A stretch of 64,000 nucleotides of DNA from Cyprinodon diabolis (GCA_030533445.1 CM060064.1:24678626-24742625); one strand, 5' to 3'; positions 1-12,849 are shown, numbered from the stretch's first letter. Numbers and translations are program-made. Notes: generated by a model not told the origin, from the letters alone.

Positions 1-257
1 GGAACTGGACTGGGGGTCACCATAGGGTCAACACCAAGTGTTTTCCTGAGGAGTTCTATAAATTTGCCCCTGCTGAGCTCAGGAAGCACAGGAGACCTCT
101 TTTTTGACTGAATAGGAACAGATGAAGGGGTTAAACAGATGGTGAGCCCTCGACTCCTCTGAAATCTGATTGCATCCCCCCCCAAACCCCTGGTGCACCT
201 CCAGATGATAAACATGTCCTGAAAACAGGCCACTCCTGTTTAGTATTTGATACCAAG
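1..257. other. Left edge, no gene seen
   Basis: No exon, RNA gene or recognised repeat is supported here. The segment ends in CCAAG, the direct repeat flanking the element that begins at 258. Confidence 0.4.
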
Positions 258-888
258 GCCCCGTCCACACGAAGCCAAACCCTGGCCTAAACGCACAAAT
301 TTTTCACCAAACCAGCCTCTCATCCATACGAAAACAGCGTTTCGGGGGTCTGTAAACGATCTTTTTTTTATTCAGCCTTCAGAGTGGGAAGATTTTGAAA
401 CGCCGTTTTCGCGTTTCCATCTTTAAGCTCTAACCGCATTTTTTTTTTACACGCATGCGTCATAGCGTCGCCTCTAAACACGCATGCGCGACACAGTATC
501 ACAACAACAATGGCGCCGTATTGTGTTGAATGGTTGCTGCTAATGCTACTCACCCTGCTGTCGGGCTTACAACAGAATCTTCTTCTTCTGGAATATCTCC
601 AGGAAGAACAGAGCAATATCGACAACATAGTTCAGCACCTGAATTTCACTGAACCACGAAAATGGACCCGCAGGGCAACCATGTATAAATATTTGTGCGC
701 ATGCCCAACATTTCGTCGCCTATTTTTGCTTTGGCACCACAGCGCCACTTACAGGCCTGGCATACATTTTGCAGCGTTTTCATGCATTCGTGTGGACGAT
801 GACATTTATTTTACGTCTCCGTCTTTACGACAAACGTTCTGGAAAATATTAGCGTTTCGTGTTCGTTTTGACTTCGTGTGGAAGGGGC
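258..888. mobile_element. Non-autonomous DNA transposon (TIR element)
   Basis: The ends are imperfect inverted repeats: GCCCCGTCCACACGAAG at the left and the reverse complement of GCCCCTTCCACACGAAG at the right. A 5-bp direct repeat CCAAG flanks both sides (253-257 and 889-893). Inner sequence near both ends repeats AACGC and CGAAA motifs. No transposase is encoded; the open frame from 510 into flanking DNA has no recognisable domain. It is a MITE-like insertion of uncertain superfamily. Confidence 0.7.
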
Positions 889-3800
889 CCAAGTTGTGCC
901 ATCGATTTTTGTTTATGGTTGGTATGACTTGGATTACCGAGAATTTACAAGCATGGCCTCCCCAGGCAATAAAAGTCAATTTTTTTTATTCCAAGCATTG
1001 TCTTTCTAACTGTCTTGAGAAGTTCCTTAAAAGGAACTGAAGACTGAAGGCTCAGTAACAAAAATCAGTATTACAAAAATCATTATTACATTAAGCCCAT
1101 TTCTTATGATGATCATTTTTGGGGGGCTGTAAACCAGTCCGTCCAGTAGTAAAGTATGCCGTGGAATGATGCTGCCTCCACTGTGTTTCGTGCTTTGGAT
1201 GGTGTTCAAGATTTTTAAACTCCCAGCAACCTATTCTTAAAGTAATGATGGCCAAACTTTGGCCAAACAAGGATATTTTAGCAGCATCAAACAGGTCTCC
1301 AGAAACTGGGGTCTGGTCTTACATTGGCAGACTGTAAAATGGCTTTTTGTCATGCATTCAGGTTATTGTCTTCTTCAATTTTTAATGGCCTCTCAGCTAA
1401 TGCAGTTGCATAACTGGCCACTACTGACTACTGCTTAATACTGACACTACCTTTTGTTGCTAGTCGCTCAGTTACCTTTTTTATTGTGTTTTTGACATTT
1501 TTTCTGGGGTCCTTTTCATAATAAAACATTTTAACCTCTTACAGAAAACCCCATTTCTTTCCTACAATAGCCAGACATTTTCATAGTCTTGCATTCTTTG
1601 GTTAATGCAGCTACATGTGATACTTGAAGGTATGAAGATATACTCAAGGAAAAATCAGATTTATGGAGGTAAACAATTATCTTCTTGACAATTTGACTGT
1701 TTTTGTTTAATAATGTCACTCGTAAAGAAATGTTTAAGGTGTTGCTTTAAAATACATGCCTTACACTATTCAAATTAAGTAAAATTAGATTCATAAGCTT
1801 ACAAAGCCATAACACTTTCAACTGGGCTTTCCCAAATAGCTTAAAGGCATAATGAAATAAGTGTATATACATTACTAAATTTAAAGAAAGTAATAAAAAC
1901 GCATATCTGCATCTTCAACCCAGGGCTCCAATGTGGGCTCTTCCAGTAACCTGACACACTAGCTGTGGGTCTGAAACACTGTTCCCCAGTGTGAAATTCT
2001 GAAACGTAATTCATCCATGGCGCAAGCAGAGATCAAAAGGCTACGGCGCAGAGGGCAGCTCAGCTCAGCTCCACCTCCAGCTGCAGTTCAGCTTTTTGCA
2101 GCAGAGCGAGTAGTAAAAACAGCGGCTTTGGCAGCTATAATCATGAAAACCAAGAATTTGCGTCTGGGAATAAGTTCAGGGTTTAACCGTGGGTTGCAAT
2201 ATTTTTATGTTGGTTTCATTCTGGACTCTATCTTATCTCTTGCACAAAGGAAAAGCCTAACAGAGCCCCAACGCAGAGTATCTCTGAGTGGTCCACTTGT
2301 GGGACACTTGACGTCTGATAAAAAGTTCTTAAAGAAGGATTTAGGCTTCAAAAAAAGCAGAGAGTGCTGATGTGCAGCAAGACCATAAACATTAAAAGAT
2401 AATCAGGTGCTACCAGGAGTTCTCAAAGCAGAGCATGTTACAGCAGGGGTAAAAGTTCAAATACTCTGTAACACTGGCATCTTTGAAGTGATAGGATCAG
2501 CCAGGCCCCTATAAACACTAAGAGGTAGGTGGCTGTTATAAAGAAAAAAACCTTCTGAACAACAATACAAGTGAATTTTGCTGTCGTAAGGAAAAGGTTT
2601 CAACTTAAGGAGGATTTTTCACCACAGTAACTTTCTTCTCTTTAAAATAAAGAAGTAAAGCCGAGCTTTAGAAGACAGCGTCCTTATTGGGATGTATCTC
2701 CTCTAACCATATGGTGTCTCTGAAAGGCTCCCAGTAAAGGGGGAAGGCATCTGAAGGAGAACCGCTGTTTATTTGAAATGAGCCTTTAGGTAAACATGTA
2801 ACACGGCGCAAAGGGCCAGGTCAGCTTTTTGAAGTGGACGGGGCTCAGGAAAGAAATGGGAGGGTGGAAGAAAAGGGGCTGCCTTCAGAGGAAATGAGAA
2901 CAGAGGCCTCTTTCAGGAGTGTTTCATCCTCTCCCTCCCTTCCTGTCACATATAGAAAGAACACAAAAGGTGTTGAGCTATATAGCCATCGCAGATTAAG
3001 AGAACTTCTTTCTTCTTAGCACAGCTGAAAAATCATTTAAATCATCCTGTAGCCCACCATGTATATCCTCTTCTACCGTAGAGGAGTACAGTTTAGGGCT
3101 TTGATGGAGAGAACAGGTTTGTTTAACAAAACCTGTTCTAGCTTTTGCAGCCATACCCCAGTGGTGAGGAATGGTTTTGTGCCTAAGGAAGGCTCACTCT
3201 GTGCCGTTTGTAGAACTTGGGTCCAAACTTTGAAGCAGCTAGCCGAGTATTTCAACAGCTAACCACTTTCAGATGTAACTATATCATTTTATGAGCTGAG
3301 TAACAGCGATACCTACAAACGTACAAGGCATGGGGTCCTAAAGAGGGAAATGATCTGCTCAGAGCAGAACAGAAAGGATAACTCTTCAGGGGTCTGGGTT
3401 TGGTTGTCTTTGATATCCCACTCATGCAATGGCATCTTGAATATGAAGAGCAAGAAAATCTTTTCCCTTTTATAGCATATTTCTCTCATATTTCCATCTC
3501 TTAAGCTTATATTTAATATTAGAACAAGCCTGTATAGATAAACCTTTATCAAGCTGCTGACTATATAATGCAAGACTATGCAATAATCAGTGCAACTCTT
3601 CTACACAATATAGTATATATATAAGAGAGAAGCTAAAATAAAAAGAGACAAAATACTTTGACTAAAACAGCAAAGCATAACAGCTTTGACTAACAATGGC
3701 AGGATCTCTCCACAGATCCACTTTAGCTGACCTTTGTTTTCAACGTACAGGAAACTAAAATCTGTGGTATGTCATGCTTTACAGATACTATCCACTAGGG

Positions 3801-4442
3801 TGATTTTTTCACTAACTTTCACATACTGATGATTTAAAAAAAAATAGCTGGGTAATGATGCATGGATTTCTATTGTAGGATTTTAAACATCTGTTTTAAA
3901 GGCACGTTAAGGACAAAACCAGCAAATTCTGCTTTGTTTCTAGTTCACTTGTGGATAAAATTTAAGAACTCCCACCAGTTCTTGTATCAAAACACACCTT
4001 ATTGGATAGGTCCTGATGCATCCAGATTAAACTAAATTTCAATTCAGTTTCTTTATGTAGCATCAACTCACAACACATCAACTCAAGTTACTTTACAGAT
4101 CTGTGAAAACAGTTTTACTCTTTAAGATTTCTTCATTGATCACACTCATTGTCCCTTTCACAGACTGAACTGTGACTAAGCACTGTACACATAATGGATA
4201 TGCAGTTTTTTTTTTATCAAGTGAAGTAACTGCTTGAAAGGATAAAAAATGTATTTGATTAATATAATAATATTATATATCATAATATTCAACCAAGATC
4301 CTGTTAGTACAAGAAAATTTTAAACACTTTCTATAGTTATCAAAACTGACATTTGCTGTGTAGAGTCCTTTCCATAGGTTTGGTGTCCTACACTGAAAGT
4401 CTCCATTCCCCTCCAGCTTTAGCTGTATGCATGGAACTATAT
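889..4442. other. Non-coding, probable nkd2 intron or intergenic DNA
   Basis: This is AT-rich sequence with many short open frames but no splice-bounded conserved exon and no recognised repeat. If nkd2 continues leftward, this is intron 3. Confidence 0.4.
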
Positions 4443-4758
4443 CAGGGGTCTGCAACCTTTCATATACAAAGATGTATTTTGACCTCTGCGAAAAACTTAT
4501 TTAGAACCACAAAATAGGCTATTACATAACTTTTTAATGAAACACAACCTATTATTTTTGTTAAACATATGACATAGGAAATCTGTTGACATCTTAAAGG
4601 TATAGTGGTGGATGTTCTTTTTCCCGGGTGGATTATCAGAATAAGTGGTCCACCTAATTGTCAATCATTCTAGTGATATGTTTACATAAGGCCGTCCTAC
4701 ATGCTTGTCCCCAGTTAGCTATTTTTTTTCTGTGCATGCGCACCTTCAGGCGTATATA

Positions 4759-6005
4759 CACTATATTGCCAAAAGTATTTGCTCACCTGCCTTGACTCAC
4801 ATATGAGCTTAAGTGACATCCCGTTCCTAATCCATAGGGTTCAATATGACGTCGGTCCACCCTTTGCAGCTAGAACAGCTTCAACTCTTCTGGGAAGGCT
4901 GTCCACAAGGTTTAGGAGTGTGTTTATGGGAATTTTTGACCATTCTTCCAGAAGCGCATTTGTGAGGTCGCACACTGATGTTGGACGAGAAGGCCTGGCT
5001 CTCAGTCTCCGCTCTAATTCATCCCAAAGGTGTTCTATCGGGTTGAGGTCAGGACTCTGTGCAGGCCAGTCAAGTTCATCCACACCAGACTCTGTCATCC
5101 ATGTCTTTATGGACCTTGCTTTGTGCACTGGTGCACAGTCATGTTGGAAGAGGAAGGGGCCAGCTCCAAACTGTTCCCACAAAGTTGGGAGCATGGAATT
5201 GTCCAAAATGTCTTGGTATGCTGAAGCATTCAGAGTTCCTTTCACTGGAACTAAGGGCCAAGCCCAGCTCCTGAAAAACAACCCCACACCATAATCCCCC
5301 CTCCACCAAACTTTACACTTGGCACAATGCAGTCAGACAAGTACCGTTCTCCTGGCAACCGCCAAACCCAGACCCGTCCATCAGATTGCCAGATGGAGAA
5401 GCGCGATTCGTCACTCCAGAGAACGCGTCTCCACTGCTCTAGAGTCCAGTGGCGGCGTGCTTTACACCACCGCATCCGACGCTTTGCATTGCACTTGGTT
5501 ATGTATGGCTTGGATGCAGCTGCTCGACCATGGAAACCCATTCCATGAAGCTCTCTGCGCACTGTTCTTGAGCTAATCTGAAGGCCACATGAAGTTTGGA
5601 GGTCTGTAGTGATTGACTCTGCAGAAAGTTGGCGACCTCTTCGCACTATGCGCTTCAGCATCCGCTGACCCCGCTCCGTCAGTTTACGTGGCCTACCACT
5701 TCGTGGCTGAGTTGCTGTCGTTCCCAAACACTTCCATTTTCTTATAATACAGCTGACAGTTGACTGTGGAATATTTAGGAGCGAGGAAATTTCACGACTG
5801 GATTTGTTGCACAGGTGGCATCCTATCACAGTTCCACGCTGGAATTCACTGAGCTCCTGAGAGCGACCCATTCTTTCACAAATGTTTGTAAAAACAGTCT
5901 GCATGCCTAGGTGCTTGAATTTATACACCTGTGGCCATGGAAGTGATTGGAACACCTGATTCCAATAATTTGGATGGGTGAGCAAATACTTTTGGCAATA
6001 TAGTG
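4759..6005 (-). mobile_element. Tc1/mariner transposon, 1247 bp, with intact 29-bp TIRs
   Basis: Perfect 29-bp inverted repeats (4759-4787 and 5977-6005) begin CACTATATTGCCAAAAG and are flanked by the TA target duplication (4757-4758, 6006-6007). The element carries one transposase reading frame on the minus strand with a single frameshift. TIR identity and the nearly intact gene point to a fairly recent insertion. Confidence 0.95.
4841..5904 (-). pseudogene. Tc1-like DD34E transposase, one frameshift
   Basis: The protein cuts and pastes the element by DDE chemistry. Translation from ATG at 5904 (alternative Met at 5871) gives a helix-turn-helix region with [17 protein letters not shown], a GRPRKLT hinge, the first catalytic Asp in WSDESRFS and the [13 protein letters not shown] motif. 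The frame then shifts at about 5251-5253, where one base appears to be missing, and continues in the next frame to the stop at 4841. The second part holds FQHDCAPVHKA (second Asp) and SPDLNPIEHLWDELE (Glu). Apart from the frameshift it looks complete for a roughly 350-residue Tc1 transposase, so it is probably inactive in this copy. Confidence 0.9.
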
Positions 6006-6817
6006 TATGTGGTGAGCTACCGTTAAATGCTTTGCGCAGAGCTCCTCTCGCAATAACAAAGACGGCGCAGGCACCACGCCGTGGAGGAATAGTTACATGA
6101 CCAGCAGGGAGCAAAAAGCAGTGATCATCTATCTGAACAGTCAGTTAACTGAGTTTTCTATAAAGTCTTTTATATAGTCCTCGCTCTATATAGTAATTGG
6201 GATTTAGAGGTTGGGGCGGACATTCAGTCACAGTAAGCTTGAATGATCTATGAGAACAGCAACTTCAAACAGAGTGTGTACGAGGAGAAATTGGCTTGTG
6301 CATTCTCTCACACGTGTTTAATTGGCGTTCCCTCTTGGGAGCGGGTTAAGGGTTGTGCATGTGTTGTTTTTCTTAAAGTGGAGAGGGTGGGTAGTTCAAA
6401 AAAAATATATTCAAAAATCCTCCACCATACCTTTAAACAACCAACAGTTTATTTGAATTTTTAGTTTTCAAAATAAGAAAAACATAAATGATCCATTAAG
6501 ATGAAGTATGGATTTTCTTCTATAGGATATTTTTTTATGTAAAAAAAAATCATATTTATAAAACATAAATTTCAAGTTAATTAAAAGAAAAATGGCTCTA
6601 AAAATATATTTTGGTCCTTTTAATGTCATTCTCTTGTGATAACTGAATTCAAATAGTCTTTATTAAAACCACCAAACCTTCTAAGATGGGTATTTGTTAT
6701 TGTAGTACATTAGCTAGTTCTTTATATTATTTTAAGCCACTATTAAGAGCCCTTGTAGATGTTCCAAAGAGCCACATGCGTCTCCGGAGCAGCAGGTTGC
6801 AGACCCCTGATCTAGAT

Positions 6818-7374
6818 TATTTAGAGCATCTATGAGAACTTTTTGTAAATAATCTGGGGCCTGACTATTAAGTACTCTGTATGTGAGAGTAAGAATTTTA
6901 AATGATTGATTCAATAATGACCAGTACGTAGTAAAGAATACAGGTTGTGTGAGCTCACTTGCTTTGATGTGTAAGTAGTCTTACCAGAGCATTTTGTAAA
7001 GCTTAGATGCTTGAAAGGAATAATTTATTAAAACCAGTAAAGAGGGCATTGAAACAATCTAGATGCGATGAGACAAATGCATGGATAATTCTTTCCAGTT
7101 CTGCTGAAGAGACCATATGCTGCGGCTTAGAAATGTTCTCTAAATGAAAGAATCAAGAAGGAGACAGATGAAAATAAATAAATAGCAGATGAGAAACAAA
7201 CTCACTGACATCTATCTGTCTGGAAAGGTTAGAAAAGGAAAGGGGTTCACAAAGCCATTCCTACAGATCCAGTAAATCACAGTGAGCCAATATCCTCAAA
7301 GAAAAAAAAAAACAGGCAAAAATGGAAAATCTTCCGAATAGTAATCAAATTACCGAGAGAGCATCAACAACTCA
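6818..7374. other. Non-coding, possible old LINE debris
   Basis: The minus strand at 6818-6914 reads KILTLTYRVLNSQAPDYLQ, which resembles the end region of LINE reverse transcriptases. It is too short to assign. Nothing else is recognised. Confidence 0.25.
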
Positions 7375-7825
7375 TGCTACTTTCAGATCGGACGCGATAG
7401 AAGCAGCAAATGCAGCTGGTTTACATGCAGTCTATTGTTGACACGCATCAAAAGGTCCTGCAGCGCATTTCGAGCACCAGGAGCAGCGCATCTTGACTCA
7501 TCTGAGCAGCCGAAGCAGCGCCTCATGAGCTTCTGACGCATCTGACGTGCTTCACAAGCAGCAGATGCTGGAGTTGTAAAAATTGACTGCTCTACGCGCC
7601 ACATCAACCAATCAGAGAAGCTGGTCTGTTAGCTGGCAGGAAGACAGACACAGCGTTGCTGATGCAGAGCGCTATGATCCCTCCACTGAAACTGTTTATT
7701 AACGCCTAAATTAACTTAAAATGTCGAAACCTGCTGCCAAAATATGTTCGCTTTTATTATTATGGTGCCTGCAGTTTGGATTATGTACATGAAAACCGCT
7801 ATCATCTCCTTCAAGGGAGATGTCT
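7375..7825 (+). mobile_element. Harbinger-type MITE, truncated copy
   Basis: This begins TGCTACTTTCAGATCGG and aligns well to the reverse complement of the fuller element at 55139-55857 (shared stretches such as GGTCCTGCAG, GCGCCACATCAACC, CCTGCAGTTTGGATTA). Similarity fades near 7825, so the right end is lost. It is rich in GCAGC/GCTGC motifs. Confidence 0.7.
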
Positions 7826-8260
7826 TGAAGGAAATGTTAGTGGTTTTCTGCATGTTCTGTCTGTTCCTGCCTGTTTCTGCATCCCTGTCCAGGATCGGCT
7901 TCCTCCAAATCCTTTGGGACTGCTGCACAGTGGGACACTCTCAGTGATGCATGCCGCGCCTGCCTTCAGTCCAGCTGCTGGATTGCGCCCCTTTCCAGGG
8001 AGATGGACTGGACTGTTGAACCAGGTAAGTGACTCACTGAGATCATCATCTTCTGTCAGATGATTGTGGTCACTTACCTGTGTTTCTTCCACCAGAGTGT
8101 CTGAGATTGGGCGGTGCCCCGCCCCCCTCCTGCAGCATCCGAGAGTCGCAGATCCTAGCAGCTCCACAGTTTGTTTTTGTTTTTATATTAATAAACGTTT
8201 TGAACTTTCCTACTGACTGCAGAAATTTCGGCATGTTTGAGGGAAAGCTAACATCAACAT
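7826..8260. other. Unassigned GC-rich segment with hairpin
   Basis: This stretch abuts the truncated MITE and has higher GC than its surroundings. It contains the long hairpin at 8022-8080 and ends near AATAAA (about 8190). It may be a piece of a retroelement or MITE, but no coding or terminal motif settles this. Confidence 0.35.
8022..8080. repeat. Hairpin with mirrored splice-donor consensus
   Basis: The 12-bp arms CAGGTAAGTGAC (8022-8033) and GTCACTTACCTG (8069-8080) pair perfectly. An inner pair, ATCATC (8042-8047) with GATGAT (8059-8064), extends the stem. Each arm reads CAG|GTAAGT on its own strand. Confidence 0.8.
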
Positions 8261-10250
8261 CATGATGGAGAATGATGTAAACAGAGAAGATGACAAAGTG
8301 TGATGCTAATATGGTTGTGTTTAAATGTTGTTTTTATGATGACTGGCCTGGGCTTCTAGAGTGAGTAGGTGTCATCCACATAGATCATCGAGTATTTTGC
8401 CTGTGTTCTGCTCCTGCATGCTGTCTGTCAGGACTAGACTTATTCTAAGCCCTCTGTCTGGTCACCGTTTTCAGGAGCACCTGCACTGCAGGAGCTTGGA
8501 TAAAGAAACCTGTTTTTAATACAACTTGGCACAAAATGATCGCTGAAGATCATTCATAATACAATTTGATAACTTTAAGGGAAGAATTTGATTAAAAGCA
8601 CAAATAAAGGGAAAAACTAACAAGTAAAATACAAATGGACTCCCATAAGAGAGCTCTGATCGGTTGCTTTATGCCTTCTGTGGTGCCATATCAGGACGAT
8701 TAATTTTCTTTGTTTTGGCCAAATAGGTTTAGGTTTTATTTTTTTATTTTTTTATACAACAGAATTTAGAAACAGAAAAACTGACCATGACATGTTAAAA
8801 AAAATTGAATTAATTAATCTTGCAAACTGTATTGAGACCTCCAGCATATTGAAGTACTAATCATTCCAACAGTTGGATTTAAAGGTTACATTTCTTCTGG
8901 TGATTTTCAGTTATATTTACTTTGGTCAACATCTGACCCAACCTCAAGTTTGCACTTGCCATATTCAAAGGATCAGTCATGTGCAAAAGTGGAATCCCCA
9001 TTTCAATTTGAGCAAACAAGCATAACCTCAGACCTTTTCAGTCTGCAAAAATGTTAAAAATCAGTATCTTGAGAGGCAAGGTATCTGCAGTGTCTCATCT
9101 GCTAAGTTTAATGGATTTAAAAAGCTTCCTTTGTTGTCTCTTTTGCCTACTTCAAGCTTTATTCCGACAGTTGATGAAATTAAAATGAACACATTAATAC
9201 AATCCCACAACAAACAACTAAGACAGAGAAATTATTTTATTTCCCGGGCAGCTCTAAGGCTTGTGAAATTAAGTGCACTTGGAAAAGGACAGGGATTTAT
9301 ATGGAAACATACCTGACACACTAAAAAGTAATAACCTTTAAGTCTCCTGGTGTTTTACTTGGCTTCGAGTGCACAAGATCAAACACAGACTTGGATCCAG
9401 GAACCTTTGCCAGAAATGTCAGCAATAAGCGCTGAGGTCCAGCTTCAGGTATTTTTTTCTCTTGGCAGGGAGGGAAGAGAAAGCGAGAGAAAAGACACAT
9501 ACTGACGTCAACCCATGATGTGGTTTGCCTTGGAGAGGCAGCCACTGACACACTGAACCAGAGGTGAGGGGAGGTGAGAACCACCTGCCTTCATCGGTGA
9601 CCAAGCAGATGTGGGGCATTGAAATGTCACTGAAAGCGCTGGATAGACTCCATCCTGGAAATCGAGCTATTCACACTCTAGTGCTTCAAGACACGCTGTC
9701 ATCTGCTCCCGTGAAGCTGCACAGATCTCTCTGAAGTGTGCAAACAGACATCTCATAAATATCTTGAAAGCAACTACAAGAAGTAAGCGACTTCAAAGCT
9801 AAGTTGATGGGGCTGAGATATCTCTAAAGGCAACAGCTCTATTTTCTGCATCTGAAGATAACAGTTATAAATCATGTACCTATTCCTTTTTCTGATTAAT
9901 CTCTGTTTCAGTTTAAGGTGCAGAGAAAACATGCTATTCATTCCATTAAATAAAACAGGACATACCATTTCTACGGCATGACAGCTGTTGTCCTAAATAT
10001 CTTCAAACCAAAAGAAATTGTCAGCAAGTGATGTTGAAGCTGCCCAGGAAGGTCGGCGTTACATGTTTTATGACAGCTACATCAAGGCACAAACACACAC
10101 TTTTAAAGCAAAACATCATAGCATGCTTAAAGCCAAATGATGCTTGTTTTCCAGACCGCCTACTTTCCTACGCACTGGGAATGGAAACACGAGGCCTTAA
10201 CTGTATGTAATTGATTAACACTGGGGTATTGCACATGACTGTCAAAGTCT
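8261..10250. other. Non-coding
   Basis: No conserved exon, RNA or clear repeat is seen. A minus-strand open stretch around 9321-9619 lacks any recognisable domain. Confidence 0.4.
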
Positions 10251-10251
10251 A

Positions 10252-10836
10252 GGTTTACAATGCAGCCTGAAATGACCCAAATCAGATTTTTTTGTCCATA
10301 TGCGACCTGTATCTGATCTTTTCATGGCAGTCTGAGCAACACAGATCCGTTTTTTTCAAATGCGACCCAGGCCACTTGGCTATGTGGTCCTCAATCCGAT
10401 ACGAATCTGATCTTGTCAAATGTGATCTGTGTCTTAACAGCCAGTTCACATCCAGTCGACCTGAAATTCATTAATACTCAACAGAGGTCCCAGTTCTGCG
10501 TCTTACTATGCAGAAACAGGAAGAACAGCAATAACCATGACAGACGATAATGCAGAGAGCAGTCTCTTTTTAACCATCTTGAAAAGGTTGAGTATTTAAA
10601 GTTGGGAATGATCGTTAGATCAGCTCCAGCACTACCATCGATGTTTACTTTAGTAAACACAGAGCATGCTTGTTTGTGACATTATTGCTGTGCATGCAGG
10701 ACACTTAAGCTGTATGAATGCAGCTCACACAAGAGGTCATATACAAGTCTCATGTATTTGGAAATGTGAACGGCCACGCAAAAAAATCGGATTTCACAAA
10801 ATATTGGAATTGAGCATTAATGCCTGCAGTGTGACC
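10252..10836. mobile_element. hAT-like MITE
   Basis: The left end GGTTTACAATGCAGCCTG and the inward-read right end GGTCACACTGCAGGC are imperfect inverted repeats. Each is followed by an ATCAGATTTTTT or ATCCGATTTTTT block. The interior has the repeated phrases GCGACC, TCTGAT and CAGATC known from abundant fish MITEs of this type. No target duplication is convincing, so the bounds are approximate. Confidence 0.6.
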
Positions 10837-12577
10837 ATAGCCATAAGGGAGTATAAAGCTGCATTCGCTACGCATAAACTACGCATACAATAAATTAATA
10901 GCCATGTAGCTTTGAAACAGTATACAACTTTTTCAGTTTAAATGCTTGCAAAGTGAAGCGACCGACCAGCGACTGCTTGAAATGCAAGGTGTGGATCAAT
11001 TCAAAAGGAATGTGAAGAATGAGCAGGAAAACATGTTAATCCTGCCTAACACATCTTTTTGAAGATGTGAAGCAACATTTTTTGGCTGGGAGCAGCAAAA
11101 TGATGGTTCAACTGATGAAGAAGTTGGTTTAAATTGCAAAATTAAAAACTAAAGTATTATTGTCCTACTGACTGATAGTTTAACATAAGATTTTATTTAA
11201 AAAAAAATTATAACAGGTGTAGAGGTGGACTTAAGAGAAAATGTAATATAAACACCTAGTAAATTTAGTAGTTTTAAAAGGGACCAGCCTATTAAATCCC
11301 TGCATTATATCTAGCATCAAGGTGAATCAGCCTTGATAGTTGCATTTGTTTCTCAGGGATGCTGTCCAGACACCAACTTGATAAAAATGATATGCAACCA
11401 ATGGCAGCTGGCCGTTAGAGAACGCAAGGGCGCTGCCCCACTCACCCAATGACCTTGATTTAACTTAAAAAACAAAAATGTAAATATTAAATTAAAATAT
11501 TTCAAAATACATTAATACATTTCTAGACCCACAAGAGAAATATTTAATCACGAGTCGTCGGATTGGTGACGTATTTCTGCTCTGGGTGCAGTAGCTCCTC
11601 TTCAATGCAAAAGATAGGACCATTCTGGGGCGCAGCTCTCCTGCACTCAGAGCTGAAATCAACTTTATTTGCACACCCCCTCCCGCCTCAGCGCAGACGT
11701 CACAGTCGTCTGTTATAATTTGGGGCTGATTGACAGGTTTATATAATTATTTAGCAGCAAGGCTTGGCTAACTGCATGCAGGAAGGTTTTATTCTGCTTT
11801 CCCTGCCTCCTTTTTCAAATTTCAAGATCTAACCCAGCATGGATAAAGACAGGTGGGACTGATATAAAACACTTTTTAGAAAATTGTATAATGTGTTTTT
11901 TTTTTTTTGTTGTTGTTGTTCGCATTCATGGTGTGATACCTTAGTATACATTTGATTGGTTTTTGATGTACGTCTATTTTGAAGTTATAGCCCCCCCCCG
12001 GAGAAAACTTCACCAGCCACCACTGTATACAACTAAAGTTAAGCAAATTAACTTCAAATTAGTATTAATATTCTGTTCCTTCAGTAGTAGGATAGACCTA
12101 ATCTCTAAGAACAGAATATGAATATCTTAGATTTTGATTGCAAACATGAACACGTGAGATGTCACAGGGTACCATGGTAGAGGGGTCATCTTTTCTACAG
12201 AGGTATTAATTTTTTTTCCTCAGGCCTCCATTGTTTGAAAATCAACTTTTTGAGCCCTGTTTGAATAAGCCATGCAGTGATCAGCAGGTTTACCCACTCC
12301 ACAGTATGGTTACACTCCATTTTTGGCTCCAGGTTGTGTTCAATAAACTGGACTCTGGAATTTAATCAGTTAAAACTCTCCAAGGGTTGGGTGTGAAATC
12401 TCCTTTTAGATAATTGCTGCCTTTTACATCTTGTGTACAACCCAATATGATTTTTTCAACCTATTAACATATAGGGACAACATGCACTAATGCCCTCTCC
12501 AAATATGTGAAGAATTCCACACAGAAGGGTCTGCTTGGTCAACAGTAAAATAAATAACAACATGGAAAATACTCTAT
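10837..12577. other. Non-coding
   Basis: AT-rich DNA with a T-run and TTG repeats near 11900-11920. No exon or recognised transposon was found. Confidence 0.4.
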
Positions 12578-12849
12578 GGGCCGGATTTATCAAGATCCAA
12601 TTTTGCGTGCAGTAATTTGCGCTCACAAACTGGAATATTGCGCGAGGGGCTGAACCATGGTTTGCGGGTGATTTAACAAGAGTGATTGCGCAACTGGTGG
12701 CAGGTGCAAAACTGTTGGAGACACCCTATTTAAATGATGGTTTTGCACGTTTTGTGGTTTGCGGCAAAGTAGTTTGTACAAACTAGTGCATTAAGAAATT
12801 TAAATCTTACAGTGACAGCCCCACCCCCTCCAAAAAAAAAATGTATATT

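Larger units (their letters stand above)
4594..6436. mobile_element. TTAAAGGTA MITE, split by a Tc1 insertion
   Basis: Ends TTAAAGGTATAGTGGTGGAT and TTTAAAGGTATGGTGGAGGA (read inward) are inverted repeats. A second copy of the same family lies at 60175-60554. The element sits inside the hAT element at 4443-6809 and is itself interrupted at 4757-6007. Its own sequence is about 594 bp; the second copy is 380 bp. Confidence 0.82.
4443..6809. mobile_element. hAT (Charlie-like) non-autonomous element hosting nested insertions
   Basis: The termini are perfect 16-bp inverted repeats, CAGGGGTCTGCAACCT at the left and its complement at the right. The right flank ATCTAGAT fits the hAT target consensus nTCTAGAn; the left flank AACTATAT matches it at 6 of 8 positions. 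Without its nested guests (4594-6436) it is about 520 bp and has no transposase. Confidence 0.85.

Noticed and set aside
510..1040. 176-codon open frame on the plus strand
   Set aside because: It begins inside a TIR element and runs past its end into flanking DNA; the translation has no recognisable domain.
5319..5576. Plus-strand frames within the Tc1 element
   Set aside because: They are antisense to the transposase, which carries all conserved motifs.
9321..9619. Possible minus-strand exon for a missing nkd2 part
   Set aside because: The translations do not resemble any naked cuticle segment and lack matching splice phases.
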